Source of the DNA: JBPOFM01 sp041391925
GTDB lineage: Bacteria > Bacteroidota > Bacteroidia > Flavobacteriales > Flavobacteriaceae
Assembly: GCA_041391925.1 (NCBI GenBank)
Contig: JAWKNA010000007.1
Coordinates: forward strand, 124,001 to 188,000
Length of the DNA stretch: 64,000 bases
Reading direction: 5' to 3'
The position numbers and the translations under genes are program-made. This document shows, piece after piece, positions 62,098 through 64,000 of this stretch. Position 1 is the first letter of the stretch. Each line of letters opens with the position of its first letter. Under the pieces are notes generated by a model. It ran no database searches and had not been told where the DNA came from. It saw only the letters and a list, made by a program, of their open reading frames with translations.

Positions 62098-62535
62098 TAG
62101 TATTCTGAAGGGTTTATTTTAAGACACGGGAAATATATAAAATTCATTTTTGGTTAAGTTTGTAGCTGATGGATTGATTAATAGACATGGATATGCAATG
62201 TAAGTTCCTAAACCCATCAATATCCAAATGTATCAATTTTTGACATAATTTATGTAGTTTTAGGAATTAATTCATCTGCATGAAAAATGCTCAAAATTTT
62301 AAGGGATATTATAAGCATTGGATGAGGATCAGATTGACACCTCTTCAAAAATAAATTTGAAGTTCATATTTGAAAGATATTGAGCAAATTATAAATTTAA
62401 ATGGTTATAAACACATCATGAATTTTGTCGTAAATGCGAGTTTTTTTTAAGCAAATACATTTGTCTATAATGTTTACGAAAAATTGCAAAACCAAAAGTT
62501 AGTATGACATTACAGATACAATTCAAATTAATGCA
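62098..62535. other. Gene-free intergenic region
   Basis: No coding signal in 438 bp; the longest forward ATG frame codes about 24 residues. The stretch is AT-rich. Toward the right it holds the threonine aldolase promoter. The left part is the leader of the GNAT-like gene. Confidence 0.6.
62456..62463 (+). promoter_or_regulatory. Candidate -7 element of the threonine aldolase gene
   Basis: TACATTTG matches TAnnTTTG, about 73 bp ahead of the ATG at 62536. No standard -33 TTG was found. Confidence 0.4.
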
Positions 62536-63555
62536 ATGACTATAGATTTAAGAAGCGATACCGTAACAAAGCCCTCAAAGGAAATGTTGGAAGCCATGAT
62601 GAGCGCCAAAGTGGGTGATGATGTATTTAAAGAAGACCCAACCGTCAACGAACTTGAAGAACGATTGGCAAACATGTTTGGGAAACCAAAAGCATTATTT
62701 TTTCCTTCGGGGAGTATGGCCAACCAAACAGCTATTAAGCTGCATACCCAACCAGGGGAACAAATTATCTGTGACAAATATGCCCATATCTATAACTACG
62801 AAGCAGGAGGTGCGTCATTCAACAGTGGTGTTTCTTGTAGATTGATTGATGGTCACCGTGGGATGTTCAAAGCAGAACAAGTGGTGGAAGCCATTAATCC
62901 AAGTGAATTTTATTACAGTAAAACAAGTTTGGTTGAAGTGGAGAACACGACAAACAAAGGAGGTGGAGCCTGCTGGGATTTTGAGGAAATCAAAAAAATC
63001 AGAAACGTATGTGACCAACATCGATTGGGCTTTCATTTGGATGGTGCTCGACTCTGGAACGCGTTGGTTGCAAATGATGAATCCACCGAACAGTATGGGA
63101 TTTTTGATACAATTTCGGTCTGTTTGAGTAAAGGTTTGGGGTGTCCTGTGGGTTCAGTTTTGATTGGTGATGAAGAAATTATGAAAGATGCCATTCGTTA
63201 TCGAAAGGTGTTTGGCGGCAATATGCGTCAAATAGGGTTTTTGGCCGCTGCTGGATTATATGCTTTGGATAACAACATCAATCGTTTAAAGGATGACCAT
63301 CAAAAAGCCAAAGAAATTGGTGAGGTGTTACAAAATCTCTCCTTTATCAACAAAGTGGAACCTATCGAAACCAACATCATCATTTTTGAATTGAATACAG
63401 GCGTTAACGAAAAAGCATTTCTAAAATCACTTCACGATAAAAACATCCACATCATAGGAATGGGAGGCGGAAAGCTACGAATCGTCACGCATTTGGATTA
63501 TACAGATGAGATGCATGAGTATTTTTTGACTGCATTAAAAAACTTGAAAGTTTAA
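62536..63555 (+). CDS. ltaE: Low-specificity L-threonine aldolase
   Basis: A PLP-dependent fold-type I enzyme of 339 residues that cleaves L-threonine/allo-threonine to glycine and acetaldehyde. IDLRSDTVTKPS at the N-terminus, FFPSGSMANQTAI, and the PLP-lysine segment S-V-C-L-S-K-G-L-G-C-P-V-G are typical. Length is normal. It is a single gene between the intergenic region and the convergent ybaB-like gene. Confidence 0.92.
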   Translation: MTIDLRSDTVTKPSKEMLEAMMSAKVGDDVFKEDPTVNELEERLANMFGKPKALFFPSGSMANQTAIKLHTQPGEQIICDKYAHIYNYEAGGASFNSGVSCRLIDGHRGMFKAEQVVEAINPSEFYYSKTSLVEVENTTNKGGGACWDFEEIKKIRNVCDQHRLGFHLDGARLWNALVANDESTEQYGIFDTISVCLSKGLGCPVGSVLIGDEEIMKDAIRYRKVFGGNMRQIGFLAAAGLYALDNNINRLKDDHQKAKEIGEVLQNLSFINKVEPIETNIIIFELNTGVNEKAFLKSLHDKNIHIIGMGGGKLRIVTHLDYTDEMHEYFLTALKNLKV

Positions 63556-63566
63556 AAAGACGATTC

Positions 63567-63890
63567 TTATTTGAACATATCCAACCCAGGGATATTCGGC
63601 ATACCTTCCTTTGCAACCGCAGCTATTTCGGTCTCATTCACATTGGTGGCTTTTTCAATCGCTTTGTTGATGGTGAGTATCAAGTAATCTTCAAGCATCT
63701 CTTTATCCTGAAGCAATTCATCATCAATGGAAATGGATTTGATAGCTCTATTGGCCGTAATGGTTACTTTCAATTTTCCGTCTGAACTTTTTTCATCCAC
63801 CAAAACATGGTTCAAGCGTTGTTTTGTTTCTTCAACATTTTTCTGGGTTTCTTTCAGTTTGCCCATCATTCCCATCATATCTCCGAACAT
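63567..63890 (-). CDS. YbaB/EbfC family nucleoid-associated protein
   Basis: A 107-residue protein with the YbaB pattern: N-terminal helix MFGDMMGMMGKLKETQKNVEE, a central beta sheet (GKLKVTITANRAIKSISIDDELL) and a C-terminal helix. It forms tweezer-like dimers that bind DNA. It is convergent with ltaE at 11 bp distance. The usual recR/dnaX neighbours are not in view. Confidence 0.9.
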   Translation of the reverse strand: MFGDMMGMMGKLKETQKNVEETKQRLNHVLVDEKSSDGKLKVTITANRAIKSISIDDELLQDKEMLEDYLILTINKAIEKATNVNETEIAAVAKEGMPNIPGLDMFK

Positions 63891-63989
63891 TGTTTTCTGT
63901 TTTAAAATTAGATTGCGAATTTAATAAAAGTTTGAAAGATGTACGCTTCTTTGTTCTTTTCTCTTACATCTTTATTCTGATTAAAACCT

Positions 63990-63997
63990 TATTTTTG
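63990..63997 (+). promoter_or_regulatory. Candidate -7 element of a gene right of the window
   Basis: TATTTTTG matches TAnnTTTG at the right window edge; the gene it would serve starts outside the window. Confidence 0.35.
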
Positions 63998-64000
63998 CAA

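Overview
The window looks like chromosomal DNA from a marine-type member of the Flavobacteriaceae (Bacteroidota). It is AT-rich. Start sites are often preceded by the Bacteroidota -7 element TAnnTTTG. It carries type IX secretion (T9SS) sorting domains, a TonB-dependent receptor of the flavobacterial type, a menaquinone operon with a CPBP protease between menC and menE, and an in-window histidine degradation pair. No rRNA, tRNA, CRISPR array or complete insertion sequence was seen. The species cannot be named from the sequence.

Layout. 0.1-7.6 kb: menaquinone genes (menB, menA, menC, menE) interleaved with a UPF0173 hydrolase, a short-chain dehydrogenase, a sterol-desaturase-type membrane enzyme and a CPBP protease. 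7.7-16.6 kb: a vWA/TonB-plug protein, DoxX, an acyl-CoA carboxylase beta subunit, a small redox/stress set (FMN reductase, GNAT, MarR, pirin), the ABC-F factor EttA and two tiny membrane paralogues. 17.7-26.4 kb: a seven-gene unit of largely unknown function with coiled-coil protein, AAA+ ATPase, Nudix hydrolase and membrane proteins. 26.4-36.9 kb: hutG, hutI, fumC, three T9SS cargo proteins and small hypotheticals. 37.2-41.7 kb: six tandem DUF6090-like membrane paralogues on the minus strand.

41.8-51.7 kb is the accessory region. It holds an alanine-rich protein with a long leader, a KAP NTPase, a frameshifted KTSC gene and a YopX-like gene. It then has two 12 x 21-bp tandem arrays that appear to lie in opposite orientation. 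Between the arrays are an AraC/GyrI gene bounded by inverted repeats and, at 48.0-51.0 kb, a five-gene AT-rich cluster encoding a fulvocin C-like precursor with eight C-terminal cysteines, a membrane-anchored thioredoxin, a DUF1573 lipoprotein, a small membrane protein and an ABC ATPase. I read this as an undescribed disulfide-rich bacteriocin system; it is the strongest candidate in the window.

51.7-55.4 kb: a GlxA-type AraC regulator divergent from a VOC/SRPBCC/DoxX operon. 55.5-64 kb is core-like again: TonB receptor with a small partner, arsC, a HAD phosphatase, prfB with its programmed +1 frameshift, a GNAT protein, threonine aldolase and a YbaB protein.
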